Shown: one piece after another, positions 25,391 to 34,453 of the stretch | How the letters are laid out: each line of letters opens with the position of its first letter | Position numbering within the stretch: the first letter of the stretch is position 1 | Assembly (NCBI GenBank): GCA_963790575.1 | Contig: CAWBPD010000034.1 | Span: 186,001 to 250,000 of the forward strand | Reading direction: 5' to 3' | Source of the DNA: CAVTSA01 sp963790575 | GTDB lineage: Bacteria > Chloroflexota > Dormibacteria > Dormibacterales > Dormibacteraceae | DNA length: 64,000 bases | Position numbers and translations under genes: made by a program | The notes under the pieces: generated by a model | Database searches by the model: none | What the model saw: the letters and a program-made list of their open reading frames with translations, nothing else | Told to the model about the DNA's origin: nothing

Positions 25391-26689
25391 TCACCGACCT
25401 CCTCCCGAGCGAGCGCGGACCAGCTCCTTGAAGAGGCGTCCGCGCTCCTCGAAGTCGTGGAACATGTCGTACGACTTGTAGGCCGGGCTGAGCACCACCA
25501 CCCCACCCTCAGGCAGCAGCCGGGCCGCCTCCTCGATGGCCTCCTCCAACGTCCGGGCGCGGCGCAGCGGGTGCCCCTCCAGTTCGGTCTCCAGCAGCGG
25601 CGCCGACTCTCCGATCAGGACCGCGCCCACGGTGCGCGAACGGACCTCGCGCGTCCACTCTCGCAGGTCGAAGCCGCTGCCGTGGCCGCCCGCGATCACG
25701 ACCAGGTCCTCGCCGGGGAACGCGCGCAGCGCCGGCAGGCCCGCCTCCGGGTTGGTCGCCTTGGAGTCGTTGTACCAGCGGATCCCGCCCTCCTCCGTGA
25801 CCAGCTCCAGACGGTGTTCGACCCCGATGAAGCTGTCGAGTCCGAGCTGGATCCCGGCGTCGTCCAGGCCCACCGCACGGGCGGCGGCGGCGGCGGCCAG
25901 CGCGTCCAGCTCGTTGTGGCGGCCGGGCACGTGCAGCTTCGGAAGCGGGCGGTGCTCGTCGTACCAGACCACGCGCGCGCGCGTCCGCGCGGCCAGCTCG
26001 CGGCAGCTTTCGTCCTCGCCGTTCAGCACCGCGGTCCCCCACGCCGGCAGCTCCTCGACCAGCCGCGCCTTGGCGTCGAGGTAGCGCTCGAACGTGTGAT
26101 GACGGTCGAGGTGGTCGGGGGTGACGTTGAGCACCACCCCCACCTCGCACCGGGGGTGAGCGGTCGACTCCAGTTGGAAGCTGGACAGCTCGAGCACCAC
26201 CCGGTGCCGGGGCGTGATCTCGGGCAGCCGGTCGAGGACGGTGTCGCCGATGTTGCCGCCGACCAGCACCGGGCGGTCTCCCTGACGGAGGATCGCGCCC
26301 AGCATCGCGGTGGTCGTGGTCTTTCCATTGGTGCCGGTGACGCCGAGGATCTGGCCCGGGCAGCGGCTCAAGAAGAGGTCGATCTCGCTGGTTACGGGGA
26401 TGGCCCGGGCGCGGGCTGCCTCCAGCAGGGGGTCGTCCCAGGGCACGCCGGGGCTGGCGCAGACCAGGGAGCAGCCCTCGAGGGCGGTCTCGTCGTACCC
26501 GCCGGTGCGCGTCTCCACCCCGGGCAGCTCCGAGACTTCGTCCAGGGCTTCCACGAGCTCGCCCGCGGGAAGGCGGTCGATGGCACGGACCACCAGACCC
26601 TGCCCGGTCAGATAGCGCGCCGTGGCCTGGCCCGAGCGCCCGAGCCCCACCACCAGAGCTCGCTCGCCGGGGCGCGGCAGGGTCGTCAC
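25391..26689 (-). CDS. murD: UDP-N-acetylmuramoylalanine--D-glutamate ligase
   Basis: Mur ligase adding D-Glu. 432 residues from the GTG at 26689, which overlaps the mraY stop (GTGA). N-terminal LVVGLGRSGQATARYL, P-loop GVTGTNGKTTTTAMLGAIL, VVLELSSFQLES, LNVTPDHLDRHHTFERY, NDSKATNPEAGLPALRAF and C-terminal VVLSPAYKSYDMFHDFEERG. All catalytic blocks are intact. Confidence 0.97.
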   Translation of the reverse strand: MTTLPRPGERALVVGLGRSGQATARYLTGQGLVVRAIDRLPAGELVEALDEVSELPGVETRTGGYDETALEGCSLVCASPGVPWDDPLLEAARARAIPVTSEIDLFLSRCPGQILGVTGTNGKTTTTAMLGAILRQGDRPVLVGGNIGDTVLDRLPEITPRHRVVLELSSFQLESTAHPRCEVGVVLNVTPDHLDRHHTFERYLDAKARLVEELPAWGTAVLNGEDESCRELAARTRARVVWYDEHRPLPKLHVPGRHNELDALAAAAAARAVGLDDAGIQLGLDSFIGVEHRLELVTEEGGIRWYNDSKATNPEAGLPALRAFPGEDLVVIAGGHGSGFDLREWTREVRSRTVGAVLIGESAPLLETELEGHPLRRARTLEEAIEEAARLLPEGGVVVLSPAYKSYDMFHDFEERGRLFKELVRARSGGGR

Positions 26690-27645
26690 GTCAGTTGATG
26701 GGCGATCCAGCCAGAAAGAAGCGCGGCGGCGATCGCGACTCCCGCGGAGGTGAGCGCGATTCGGTTCTCCGACCAACCCTCTAGCTGGAACGTCAGGTGT
26801 AACGGGGTCATCTTGAACACTCTCCGGCCACCGGTGGCCTTGAAATAGCTCACCTGAATGATGACAGAAAGGACCTCCACGACATAGACGATCCCGAGCA
26901 GGACGAGGAGGATGCCCCATCCGGCCTGCAGACAGAGCGCGGCCAGGGCCGCCCCCAGGCCGAGCGAGCCGGTGTCGCCCATGAAGATCCGCGCGGGGTA
27001 GCGGTTGTACCAAACGAAGGCGATGATCGCCCCCAGCAGCGTGAACGCGACCGCGAGCCCGCCCGCCGGCTCGCCCGGGAGCAGCAGCCCGATGGCCAGC
27101 AGGGCCACGACCGAGGTGCTGCCCGCGAGGCCGTCGATCCCGTCGTTGTAGTTGACGCCGTTGGCGGCGCCGGCGATGACCAGCACCGCCAGCGGCCAGT
27201 AGAGCCAGCCCCAGCCGGCGGACTGGGGCAGGAAGTGCTGCTGGGTGTCGGCGAGGTACGCGACCGGGATCGCGAACAGGACCTGGAACGGGAACTTCAG
27301 GCGGGCCGGCATGCCGCGCTGGCCGAAGCGAAGCTTGGCCAGGTCGTCGGCGAACCCGATCAGCCCGAAGAGGAGGAGGGCGGCAACCGCGGGGAGCGCC
27401 CCGCGATGCATGAGGAGCGAGAGCAGGCCGCCGACGATGCCAAGCAGGACGAACAGCATGCCACCGCCGGTGGGCGTCCCCGCCTTGCGCTGGTGCTCGG
27501 CCGAGAGCTCGGGTTGGATCACCTGGCCCACGCGCCAGTACCGGAGCAGCCGGATCAGGATCGGATACAGGGCCATCGCGACGACGAAGGAGACCGCCGT
27601 GGTGATGGCCGCGAAAACGAGCGGGTTCACGCTCGCTCCCCGCAT
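26686..27645 (-). CDS. mraY: Phospho-N-acetylmuramoyl-pentapeptide transferase MraY, altered HHH motif
   Basis: Polytopic enzyme forming lipid I from UDP-MurNAc-pentapeptide and undecaprenyl phosphate. 319 residues and about ten helices from the ATG at 27645; GTG at 27630 is another option. Motifs: QRKAGTPTGGGMLFVLLG, VNYNDGIDGLAGSTS (catalytic Asp) and FMGDTGSLGLGAALAAL. Near the C-terminus the usual PxHHHFExxGWSE reads PLHLTFQLEGWSE, so two of three histidines are replaced. The rest is canonical. Confidence 0.95.
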   Translation of the reverse strand: MRGASVNPLVFAAITTAVSFVVAMALYPILIRLLRYWRVGQVIQPELSAEHQRKAGTPTGGGMLFVLLGIVGGLLSLLMHRGALPAVAALLLFGLIGFADDLAKLRFGQRGMPARLKFPFQVLFAIPVAYLADTQQHFLPQSAGWGWLYWPLAVLVIAGAANGVNYNDGIDGLAGSTSVVALLAIGLLLPGEPAGGLAVAFTLLGAIIAFVWYNRYPARIFMGDTGSLGLGAALAALCLQAGWGILLVLLGIVYVVEVLSVIIQVSYFKATGGRRVFKMTPLHLTFQLEGWSENRIALTSAGVAIAAALLSGWIAHQLT

Positions 27646-27675
27646 CGGCCCCGTTGCGTGGTCCGGAAACACCCG

Positions 27676-27737
27676 AAGGTGCACCAGCAGGGCCTGTTGC
27701 GCGCGTTTGGGACCCGGAGGTGCACCAACGGGGCCAT
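27676..27737. repeat. GGTGCACCA repeat pair, family 2, copy 2
   Basis: AAGGTGCACCAGCAGGGCC and GAGGTGCACCAACGGGGCC are 41 nt apart in the murF-mraY gap, with a spacer ending GGGACCCG, like copy 1 near 12.64 kb. A single related GGTGCACCAACG sits at 61439. Confidence 0.6.
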
Positions 27738-27748
27738 CGGGGGCGCGG

Positions 27749-29089
27749 TCATGGGAGGAGCGCCTCCGCCAGTTCGTCCAGGGCGACGCCGTGCGACCCC
27801 TTGATCAGGACCAGGTCACCGGGGCGCGCGTTTCGGTGCACCCAGGCGGCGGCGGCGGCGCGGTCCGCGACCAGTTCCGCGCCGGCGGCCCGGGCCAGGA
27901 CCCCGCCCAAACCCACGTCCAGTGCCGCCACCGCGTCGAATACGCACCCCGCTTCGACGCCGATCTCCTGGTGCAGCGCCTCCGCCTCGGGACCCAGCTC
28001 CCGCATCTCACCCAGCACCGCCAGCAGCCGCCCGTCGCGCTTCATCCCGCGCAGGGTCGAGAAGGCGGCGCGCATCGACTCCGGACTCGCGTTGTAGGAG
28101 TCGTCGACCAGTGTCCAACCTCCCGCGGTCGACCGCCGCTGGAGCCGGTGCACCGCGTCGACGCCGGCGAGCGCCGCCGCCGCCTCGGAGAGCCCGACGC
28201 CGAGCCGGCGTGCCACCACCAGCGCGGCGAGCGCGTTTTGCGCCTGGTGCCGGCCCTCCATCCGCAGCTGCACGGGCTGGCCCTGGACGCTGAAACGGCA
28301 ACCGCCCTCAGGTATCTGTTCGAATGCCTCACCGCGCAGCCCGGCGGTATCGACCGTCTCCCCGAAGCCATAGGTGGCGATCGGCGCCGCGCTGCGCGCC
28401 GCCAGCCGGTCGCGGAAAGGGTCGTCGCCGTTGATCACGGCCAGACCGTGAGGAGGAAGTGCCTCCAGCAGCTCCGCTTTCGCCCGCGCCACCCCCTCGC
28501 GGCCGTCCGGGAAGTTTTCGGCGTGGACGGAGCCGATCGAGGTCACGACACCGATCGTGGGTCGGGCCAGCTCCGCGAGGCGCCCGATCTCGCCCGCCCG
28601 CTGCATCCCCATCTCCAGCACCGCCACCTCGTGCTCGGGCTCCAGCGCCAGGAGCGTCAGCGGGAGGCCCGTCTCGGTGTTGAGGTTGCCGGCGGTGCGG
28701 TGGACCCGGTACCGCACCGCGAGCGCCGCCGCGCACAGCTCTTTGGTCGACGTCTTGCCGTTGCTCCCGGTGATGCCCACCACCGTCGGACGGACGCACT
28801 CCAACACGTGCCGCGCGAGGCCGAAGAGCGCGTCCCAGGTGTCGGCGACCTGCACCACCGCGATGCTGGAGCCACCCGGTGCCCGCTCGACCACCAGCAG
28901 TGCTGCCCCGTTTTCCCGCGCCGCCTCCAAGAAGCGGTGCCCGTCGGTTTCCGCGCCTGGCAGCGCGAAGAACGCACCGCCCGGGACGACCAGCCGGGAG
29001 TCGGTGTGCCAGGAGGTGACGGTCCGGTCGGGATCGCCCTCGAGCCGACCGCCGATCGCTTCGGCGATCTCGCCAACGGTCAGCTGCAT
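27749..29089 (-). CDS. murF: UDP-N-acetylmuramoyl-tripeptide--D-alanyl-D-alanine ligase
   Basis: Mur ligase adding D-Ala-D-Ala to complete the pentapeptide. 446 residues. N-terminal uridine-binding part (VTSWHTDSRLVVPGGAFFAL), P-loop GITGSNGKTSTKELCAAAL, LEMGMQRAGEIGRLAEL, VVTSIGSVHAENF and the C-terminal VDDSYNASPESMRAAFSTL. It is the first gene of the mur block after the catabolic island. murE, its usual neighbour, is missing from the window. Confidence 0.97.
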   Translation of the reverse strand: MQLTVGEIAEAIGGRLEGDPDRTVTSWHTDSRLVVPGGAFFALPGAETDGHRFLEAARENGAALLVVERAPGGSSIAVVQVADTWDALFGLARHVLECVRPTVVGITGSNGKTSTKELCAAALAVRYRVHRTAGNLNTETGLPLTLLALEPEHEVAVLEMGMQRAGEIGRLAELARPTIGVVTSIGSVHAENFPDGREGVARAKAELLEALPPHGLAVINGDDPFRDRLAARSAAPIATYGFGETVDTAGLRGEAFEQIPEGGCRFSVQGQPVQLRMEGRHQAQNALAALVVARRLGVGLSEAAAALAGVDAVHRLQRRSTAGGWTLVDDSYNASPESMRAAFSTLRGMKRDGRLLAVLGEMRELGPEAEALHQEIGVEAGCVFDAVAALDVGLGGVLARAAGAELVADRAAAAAWVHRNARPGDLVLIKGSHGVALDELAEALLP

Positions 29090-29136
29090 GCGCGCACCAG
29101 TTTAGGGAGGCAGGTGCCGGGGCCGCACTTGACCCA

Positions 29137-29153
29137 AATTGGTCAGTCCAGTT
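29137..29153 (+). promoter_or_regulatory. FadR-like operator between murF and the GntR regulator
   Basis: AATTGGTCAGTCCAGTT is an imperfect 17-bp palindrome close to the E. coli FadR site (AACTGGTCNGACCAGTT). It lies 20 nt before the gntR start and within 50 nt of the divergent murF start. Autoregulation by the GntR protein is inferred; effects on murF are possible. Confidence 0.5.
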
Positions 29154-29172
29154 ACCATCCGCCCCAAACGCG

Positions 29173-29940
29173 GTGGGGGTTAAGACCGAGCGAAGCAGTC
29201 GCCGGGACGAGCGGGACGAGCGGGACGCGGTCCAGGTCACGGGCGACCAGGCGCGTCCGTTCGAGATCATTCCGATCCCGCAGGTGCGTGTCTACCGGGA
29301 AGTGCTGCGGCAGCTCGACCGGCTGGCATCGACGCTTCGCCCAGGGGATCGGCTGGGTTCCGAGCGAGAGCTGGCCGAACGGCTCCAGGTCAGCCGGGTT
29401 TCCGTGCGGGAGGCGCTGCGCGCGCTCGAGGGCATGGGGAAGGTCGAAGTGCGGCGCAACGCCGGGACCTACGTCGTCGACCCGGCGGGACGCCTGGATA
29501 TCGACCACTTCCGCGGGGGCTTGCCGGCCGACGCCACCTACCTGGGCTGGCTCTCCCAGCTGCGAGCGGCGATCGAAGTCAAGGTCGTGGAGCTGGTCGG
29601 AAGGCGCCACCCGGACCTGGCCCCCGCTCGCTCGCTCCTCCAGCAGGCGGGCGACGAGCTCCGCCGCGACCCGGCCGAGGACCCCGCCATGGACCTGCGG
29701 TTCGAGGTCCTGCTCGCGCAGTTGGGCGAGAATCCGCTCCTCCAGCGCGCGCAGCGCATGGTGCACCGGCTCTGGGTGACCGGGTGGTCGGATGCCGGTC
29801 TGTCGCCCGGGGACCGGCATGCCTTCCACCGCGAGCACGAGGCGATCCTCGCCGCGCTCGAGTCGGGCAAGGTGCCGCTCGCGACCCGGCTCATGCGCGA
29901 CCACGTCGACCGCCCCGTGGTGGGACGAACACGGGCATGA
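29173..29940 (+). CDS. GntR-family transcriptional regulator (FadR/FCD type)
   Basis: 255 residues. An N-terminal winged helix-turn-helix lies at about residues 38-108 (LRPGDRLGSERELAERLQVS, RVSVREALRALEGMG, NAGTYVV). The C-terminal helical region (ATYLGWLSQLRAAIEVKVVE ... HREHEAILAALESG ... LMRDHV) fits the FCD ligand-binding class, which senses organic acids. The N-terminus carries a small RDE repeat from a 9-bp tandem repeat. It overlaps the amidohydrolase start (ATGA), so it heads the island operon and probably controls it. Confidence 0.88.
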   Translation: MGVKTERSSRRDERDERDAVQVTGDQARPFEIIPIPQVRVYREVLRQLDRLASTLRPGDRLGSERELAERLQVSRVSVREALRALEGMGKVEVRRNAGTYVVDPAGRLDIDHFRGGLPADATYLGWLSQLRAAIEVKVVELVGRRHPDLAPARSLLQQAGDELRRDPAEDPAMDLRFEVLLAQLGENPLLQRAQRMVHRLWVTGWSDAGLSPGDRHAFHREHEAILAALESGKVPLATRLMRDHVDRPVVGRTRA

Positions 29941-31097
29941 GCGTCGCCACCGCCTCCCAGCCGCGCCGGCCGCGGGAACGCTGGCAGGACCTCGTCATCG
30001 TCGATGCTGACGTCCACGTCCACGACACCCCCCGAGCGCTGATCCCCTACTGCGACATGCCGTGGCGCGTCGCGCTCGAGAACGTGAAGGACGCGCACGA
30101 GAACTACCTCGACATCCCCGGCTTCTCGCCCGGCCAGACGCAGTACCAGCCCTCCTGGCCCACCGGCCAGGAAGGCAGGCGGACGGTACTGACCCCCGAG
30201 CAGATGCGGGCGGAGCTGGATCCGCTCCACATCGACCTCGCCATCCTCTTCCCCGACAATCTGCTCAAGCTGCCGGTCCTCGCGCACCCCGAGTACGCCG
30301 CCGCGCTCGCCCGCGCGTACAACGCCTGGCTCGCCGAGGAGTGGTGCCGGCCCGGACTCGGCCTTCTCGGCTGCGTTTGCGCGTGCCCGCAAATGCCGGA
30401 GGACGCGGCGCACGAGATCGCCAAGTACGCGGACCATCCGGGCATGGTGGGTGTCTTCCTTCCCTGTGCCGGCGTCGATCCCCTGTGGGGCAACCGCGTC
30501 TACGAGCCGATCTTCCAGGCCGCGGAGGACGCGGGCCTGCCCGTGCTCCTCCACAGCGTGACGGTGGTCCATCCCGTCTTCCCCCACAACTCCCACGGCT
30601 TCGCGACCGACCTGGCCCGGCACACCACGTCGCACACGTTCGCGATCATGGCGAATCTGGTCGACATGGTCACGATGGGCGTGCAGGTCCGCCATCCGGG
30701 CCTTCGCATCGCGGCCACCGAGGCGGGGATCAGCTGGGTGCCGTTTCTGATGCTGAAGCTCGACAAGGAGTACCTCGAGAAGCGGCGGGAGGTGCCGTGG
30801 CTGACCGAGCGTCCCAGCCACTACCTGAAGCGATTCTTCTACGCCACGCAGCCCATCGAGGAGCCGGAGCGCCTGCGCGACCTGGTGACGCTGGTCTCGC
30901 TGTTCGACGGCGAGGACCAGGTCCTCTTCGCCTCCGACTGGCCGCACCACGACTTCGACCACCCCTCCAAGGTGGCCCAGATCCCATTCAGTGAGGACGC
31001 CCGCCGCAAGATCATGGGGGAGAACGCTCTCCGCTTTTTCCAGCTCGACCGCGAGGGACGCCGGACGCGGACGACACCCAAGGAGGAGGCGGATTGA
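29937..31097 (+). CDS. Amidohydrolase family 2 (ACMSD-like metal-dependent hydrolase/decarboxylase)
   Basis: 386 residues of TIM-barrel amidohydrolase_2 fold. The metal-binding HxH is in VDADVHVHD (His27, His29). Further ligands are likely in PVLLHSVTVVHPVFPHNSHG and LFASDWPHHDFDHP. Relatives decarboxylate or hydrolyse aromatic-ring breakdown acids. The real substrate is unknown. The ATG overlaps the gntR stop, and its own stop overlaps the TTG start of the Rieske gene, so the three genes form one transcription unit. Confidence 0.85.
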   Translation: MSVATASQPRRPRERWQDLVIVDADVHVHDTPRALIPYCDMPWRVALENVKDAHENYLDIPGFSPGQTQYQPSWPTGQEGRRTVLTPEQMRAELDPLHIDLAILFPDNLLKLPVLAHPEYAAALARAYNAWLAEEWCRPGLGLLGCVCACPQMPEDAAHEIAKYADHPGMVGVFLPCAGVDPLWGNRVYEPIFQAAEDAGLPVLLHSVTVVHPVFPHNSHGFATDLARHTTSHTFAIMANLVDMVTMGVQVRHPGLRIAATEAGISWVPFLMLKLDKEYLEKRREVPWLTERPSHYLKRFFYATQPIEEPERLRDLVTLVSLFDGEDQVLFASDWPHHDFDHPSKVAQIPFSEDARRKIMGENALRFFQLDREGRRTRTTPKEEAD

Positions 31098-31474
31098 GCG
31101 CTCGCGGGCCAACCCCCCAGGTGCATGTCGTGGGCTCGATCGACGAGTTTCCCGAGGGAAGCCATCGAGTCGTGCGGTTGGGTGCGCGGGAGATCGGCAT
31201 CTTCAACATCCGCGGCCGCCTCTACGGGCTGCCCAACGTGTGCCCGCATCAGGCCGGTCCGCTGTGCCAGGGGCGGCGCGTCCTCGGGGCCACGATCGCC
31301 ACGGCCGAGAGGGGCTGGCGCACCGAATGGGGCCTCGAGGGTGAGGTCATCTCGTGCCCCTGGCACGGGCTCGAGTATCACATCCCGACCGGACGATGCC
31401 TCGCCTTTCCCGAGATCCGGCTCCGGACGTACCCGGTCGAAGCGCAAAACGGCGAGGTGGTGGTACTGGTATGA
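31094..31474 (+). CDS. Rieske [2Fe-2S] ferredoxin-like protein
   Basis: 126 residues with a Rieske cluster: CPH (Cys50, His52) and CPWH (Cys88, His91). The spacing between the two motifs is longer than the usual 15-17 residues because of an insert (GATIATAERGWRTEWGLEGE). It could pass electrons to an oxygenase or be a small oxidoreductase subunit. Start TTG at 31094 overlaps the amidohydrolase stop. The insert makes it distinct from standard biphenyl-type ferredoxins. Confidence 0.85.
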   Translation: MSARGPTPQVHVVGSIDEFPEGSHRVVRLGAREIGIFNIRGRLYGLPNVCPHQAGPLCQGRRVLGATIATAERGWRTEWGLEGEVISCPWHGLEYHIPTGRCLAFPEIRLRTYPVEAQNGEVVVLV

Positions 31475-31487
31475 GGGGGACCCATGC

Positions 31488-31493
31488 TACCCT
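31488..31493 (+). promoter_or_regulatory. Putative -10 box of the PhyH/ABC operon
   Basis: TACCCT followed by TTGCGGGGCAGGGCGG. The second PhyH gene near 52.6 kb has the same arrangement (TACCCT then ACGGGCAGGGGGTGG), so the promoter region is shared by both modules. Confidence 0.4.
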
Positions 31494-31550
31494 TTGCGGG
31501 GCAGGGCGGATTGTGTCGCGGCTTCGGGAGTTCAGTGAGAGGAGGAGCGT

Positions 31551-32417
31551 ATGTCTGTGCAGACGCATGACCCTGTGAGCCCGGCCGAGTGGTTGGATCA
31601 CATCAGGACCTATGGCTATGTGATCATCCACGACGCCGTGCCGTCTGAGAACCTGAAAGCGACGATCGATGACATCTGGCGCCACACGGGAGCCAGTCCC
31701 TCCGATCCTGAGACCTGGTACCGGCCCGACGTCGTACGCCCGGTTGGGATGGTCGAGATGTACCACTACCAGTCGATGTGGAACAACCGCCAAAACCCAC
31801 GTGTCTATGAGCTCTTCAAGGCGATTCATGGCACGGAACGCCTGTGGGTCTCGATCGACCGCGTCGGACTGAAGCCACCCGTGAATCCCGCTCATCCCGA
31901 GTACGACCACCGCGGGATGATCCATTGGGACACGGATCTGAGCCGCTACCCGGACATCCCTTTCCACGTCCAGGGAGTGCTGGCCCTGGCCGACACCGAG
32001 CCCGACATGGGCGGCTTTCAGTGTATCCCGGAGACCTATCAGCACCTCGAAGAGTACCTGAAGACGCAGACCCCGGAGAAGATCGCGTCCCGCAATCCCG
32101 ACTACACGGGGTACACGGTCACACATCCGCGTCTGGCTGCCGGAGACCTGCTGGTCTGGACGTCCCTGCTCCTGCATGGCAATGGGCATAACACTTCGCA
32201 GAAGCCGCGGTTGTGCCAGTACCTGAGCATGAACCCGGTCCCGGAGGGGGACGTCGAGGAGCGGCGCCGGGAGCGCGTCGACTCGTGGCGCCAGAACCGC
32301 CCGCCGGCCAGCAAGGCCTTTCTGGGGGACCCTCGAGGCATCGAAGAAGCGCGCACATCTCCTGCCGAGCTGAGCGACCTGGGTCGGAAGCTGCTCGGCC
32401 TCGATCCCTGGTCCTGA
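31551..32417 (+). CDS. Phytanoyl-CoA dioxygenase (PhyH) family Fe(II)/2-oxoglutarate enzyme, copy 1
   Basis: 288 residues. Facial triad: His125 and Asp127 (GMIHWDTDLSRYP) and His209 (TSLLLHGNGHN); Arg220 (KPRLCQYLSM) would bind 2-oxoglutarate. A strong GAGGAGGAG site precedes the ATG. A close paralogue lies at 51.7-52.6 kb, with long identical stretches such as TQTPEKIASRNPDYTGYT. It leads an operon with two ABC permeases and a binding protein, so the substrate is probably the imported compound. Base composition is visibly less GC-biased than the dcw genes, suggesting transfer. Confidence 0.9.
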   Translation: MSVQTHDPVSPAEWLDHIRTYGYVIIHDAVPSENLKATIDDIWRHTGASPSDPETWYRPDVVRPVGMVEMYHYQSMWNNRQNPRVYELFKAIHGTERLWVSIDRVGLKPPVNPAHPEYDHRGMIHWDTDLSRYPDIPFHVQGVLALADTEPDMGGFQCIPETYQHLEEYLKTQTPEKIASRNPDYTGYTVTHPRLAAGDLLVWTSLLLHGNGHNTSQKPRLCQYLSMNPVPEGDVEERRRERVDSWRQNRPPASKAFLGDPRGIEEARTSPAELSDLGRKLLGLDPWS

Positions 32418-32430
32418 GGCGGGCGCCGCT

Positions 32431-33426
32431 ATGGCACGCGCTTCAGGGCGGACGACGGACGGAGGAGCCGTGGCGGTGGGGGCCGCGGCCCCCGACCTGG
32501 GACGGGAGAGGACGCGTGGCCGCGCATCCTCGCTGTGGGTGCGCGTGCGCCGCGAGCGGTGGATGTACCTGTTCATCCTCCCCGGGTTCCTCTACTTCGT
32601 CGTCTTTCAGTACCTGCCACTGCTCGGGAACGTGGTGGCGTTCCAGAACTATTCTCCCTACCTTGGCTTTCTCAACAGCCCCTGGGTCGGGCTTGACAAT
32701 TTTGCGCAGCTGGTAACCGACCCTGATGTCATCACAGCGGTTATCAACACGATCATCATCAACGGGCTGCAACTGATCTTCTTCTTCCCGGCCCCGATTG
32801 CGTTGGCACTGCTGCTCAACAGCATCATGACGCAATCGGTCAAACGGGTCATCCAGTCCATCGTGTACTTGCCCTACTTCATCGGCTGGGTGGTGCTGGT
32901 CAGTGTGTGGCAGTCAGTGCTGGGCGGAGATGGACTGCTGAACCAGGCACTGGCCTCTCACGGGCTGGGAACTGTCAACCTGATGACGAACCCCTCCCTC
33001 TTCAAGCCGATGATGGTCGTTCAGTACATATGGAAGAATGTCGGTTGGGGCACCATCATCTTCCTGGCCGCGATCAGCAAGGTCGATACCAACCTGTATG
33101 AGGCCGCGGTCGTCGACGGGGCAAGTTCCTGGCGGCGCTTGTGGCATGTGACACTGCCCGGGATCCGCGGCATCACGGTGTTGCTCCTGATCCTGAACCT
33201 GGGCAACATCCTCACGTCCAGCTTCCAACAGATCCTGCTGCAGGAGCCGGCCGTGGGGTCGGACGCGGGCCAGGTCCTGGACACGTTCGTCTACTTTCAA
33301 GGCATCGCGGGCGGAAACTGGGGGCTGGCCACCGCAGTCGGCCTGGTGAAGGGCCTGGTAGGCACCATTCTGGTGGTTTCCGCCAACAAGTTCGCCCACA
33401 TGTTGGGCGAGCAGGGGGTGTTCTGA
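32431..33426 (+). CDS. ABC transporter permease, LplB/YtcO-type (CUT1 sugar family)
   Basis: 331 residues and six membrane helices after a hydrophilic N-terminus of about 45 residues. It starts its first helix at RWMYLFILPGFLYFVVFQYLP, typical of LplB. The cytoplasmic EAA loop EAAVVDGASSWRRLWHVTLP docks the ATPase. 13 nt after the PhyH gene and followed directly by the second permease. No ATPase gene is in this operon; systems of this class often share an MsmX-type ATPase encoded elsewhere. Confidence 0.92.
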   Translation: MARASGRTTDGGAVAVGAAAPDLGRERTRGRASSLWVRVRRERWMYLFILPGFLYFVVFQYLPLLGNVVAFQNYSPYLGFLNSPWVGLDNFAQLVTDPDVITAVINTIIINGLQLIFFFPAPIALALLLNSIMTQSVKRVIQSIVYLPYFIGWVVLVSVWQSVLGGDGLLNQALASHGLGTVNLMTNPSLFKPMMVVQYIWKNVGWGTIIFLAAISKVDTNLYEAAVVDGASSWRRLWHVTLPGIRGITVLLLILNLGNILTSSFQQILLQEPAVGSDAGQVLDTFVYFQGIAGGNWGLATAVGLVKGLVGTILVVSANKFAHMLGEQGVF

Positions 33427-33427
33427 G

Positions 33428-34336
33428 ATGGCGCTCGGCGTAGCCAGCCGGCCCGCGAACCGCCCGGTCTGGATGGAGGACCCGACCATCGCGAGCCGCG
33501 TGTCCAAGTTCGTGGTGCTCGCGATCGTCGTGATCGTGATGCTGTTCCCCTTCGTCTACGTGCTGTCGGTCAGCCTGTCGAACGAGCGCGATCTGTCGGG
33601 TGCCAACGTCGCCTTGATCCCGGCCCATCCGACGCTCTCCGCGTACCAGCAGATTTTCGCGGGCGGCGTCGTAACCCGTGCCCTCGAGGTCAGCATCGGT
33701 GTCACCGCCGTCGGCACCGTGGCCTGCATGGTGATGACCACGATGCTCGCGTACGGGCTCTCACGTACCAGCCACGTACCCGGCAGCAAGTTCGTGCTGC
33801 TGCTGGTGCTGGGCACGTTGCTGTTCAGCCCCGGCATCATCCCCAACTACCTCTTGATCCGCTACCTCGGACTTCTCAACAACTACGCGGCCCTCATCTT
33901 CCCCACGCTGATCGTCGCGTTCAACCTGGTGGTGGTGCGCCAGTTCTTCATGAACATCCCGGACGACCTGATCGACGCGTCGGTGATCGACGGCTGCAAC
34001 CCGCTGCAGACGTTCCGTTACGTGACGCTTCCACTCTCCAAAGCGGTACTGGCGGTGGTGGCACTGTTCTATGGCGTCGGCATCTGGTCCGACTTCTTCA
34101 ACGCACTGCTCTATCTCAACAACACTGCGATGTGGCCGATCCAGCTGGTTCTCCGTCTCTACGTGCTGCAGGGACAGCAGTTGGGTGGCACGCTGACGTC
34201 GGGGCAGCCACCTCCGCCGGCGCAGACCATCCAGATGGCGGTCGTCGTGATCGCGACGGTTCCGATTCTTGTCGTCTATCCGTTTCTGCAGAAGTACTTC
34301 ACCCAGGGCGTCCTGTCAGGAGCCATCAAAGGGTGA
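33428..34336 (+). CDS. ABC transporter permease, YtcP/LplC-type
   Basis: 302 residues with six membrane helices. EAA loop: DLIDASVIDGCNPLQTFRYV then TLPLSKAVLA. The C-terminal half of the last helix ends in QKYFTQGVLSGAIKG, the standard ending of YtcP/LplC/AraQ-like permeases. Starts one nucleotide after the first permease stop. Partner of the LplB-like permease. Confidence 0.92.
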   Translation: MALGVASRPANRPVWMEDPTIASRVSKFVVLAIVVIVMLFPFVYVLSVSLSNERDLSGANVALIPAHPTLSAYQQIFAGGVVTRALEVSIGVTAVGTVACMVMTTMLAYGLSRTSHVPGSKFVLLLVLGTLLFSPGIIPNYLLIRYLGLLNNYAALIFPTLIVAFNLVVVRQFFMNIPDDLIDASVIDGCNPLQTFRYVTLPLSKAVLAVVALFYGVGIWSDFFNALLYLNNTAMWPIQLVLRLYVLQGQQLGGTLTSGQPPPPAQTIQMAVVVIATVPILVVYPFLQKYFTQGVLSGAIKG

Positions 34337-34453
34337 TGCCGGGGCTCGGGAGAAGGAGAGAGCGGTGAGCGGGATACACCTTTCGGGAGTCCTGTCAGAG
34401 CAGGAGGCGTCGGCTGCACGCTCGCGTGGTCGAGTGAGATTGGAGGTGGTGGA

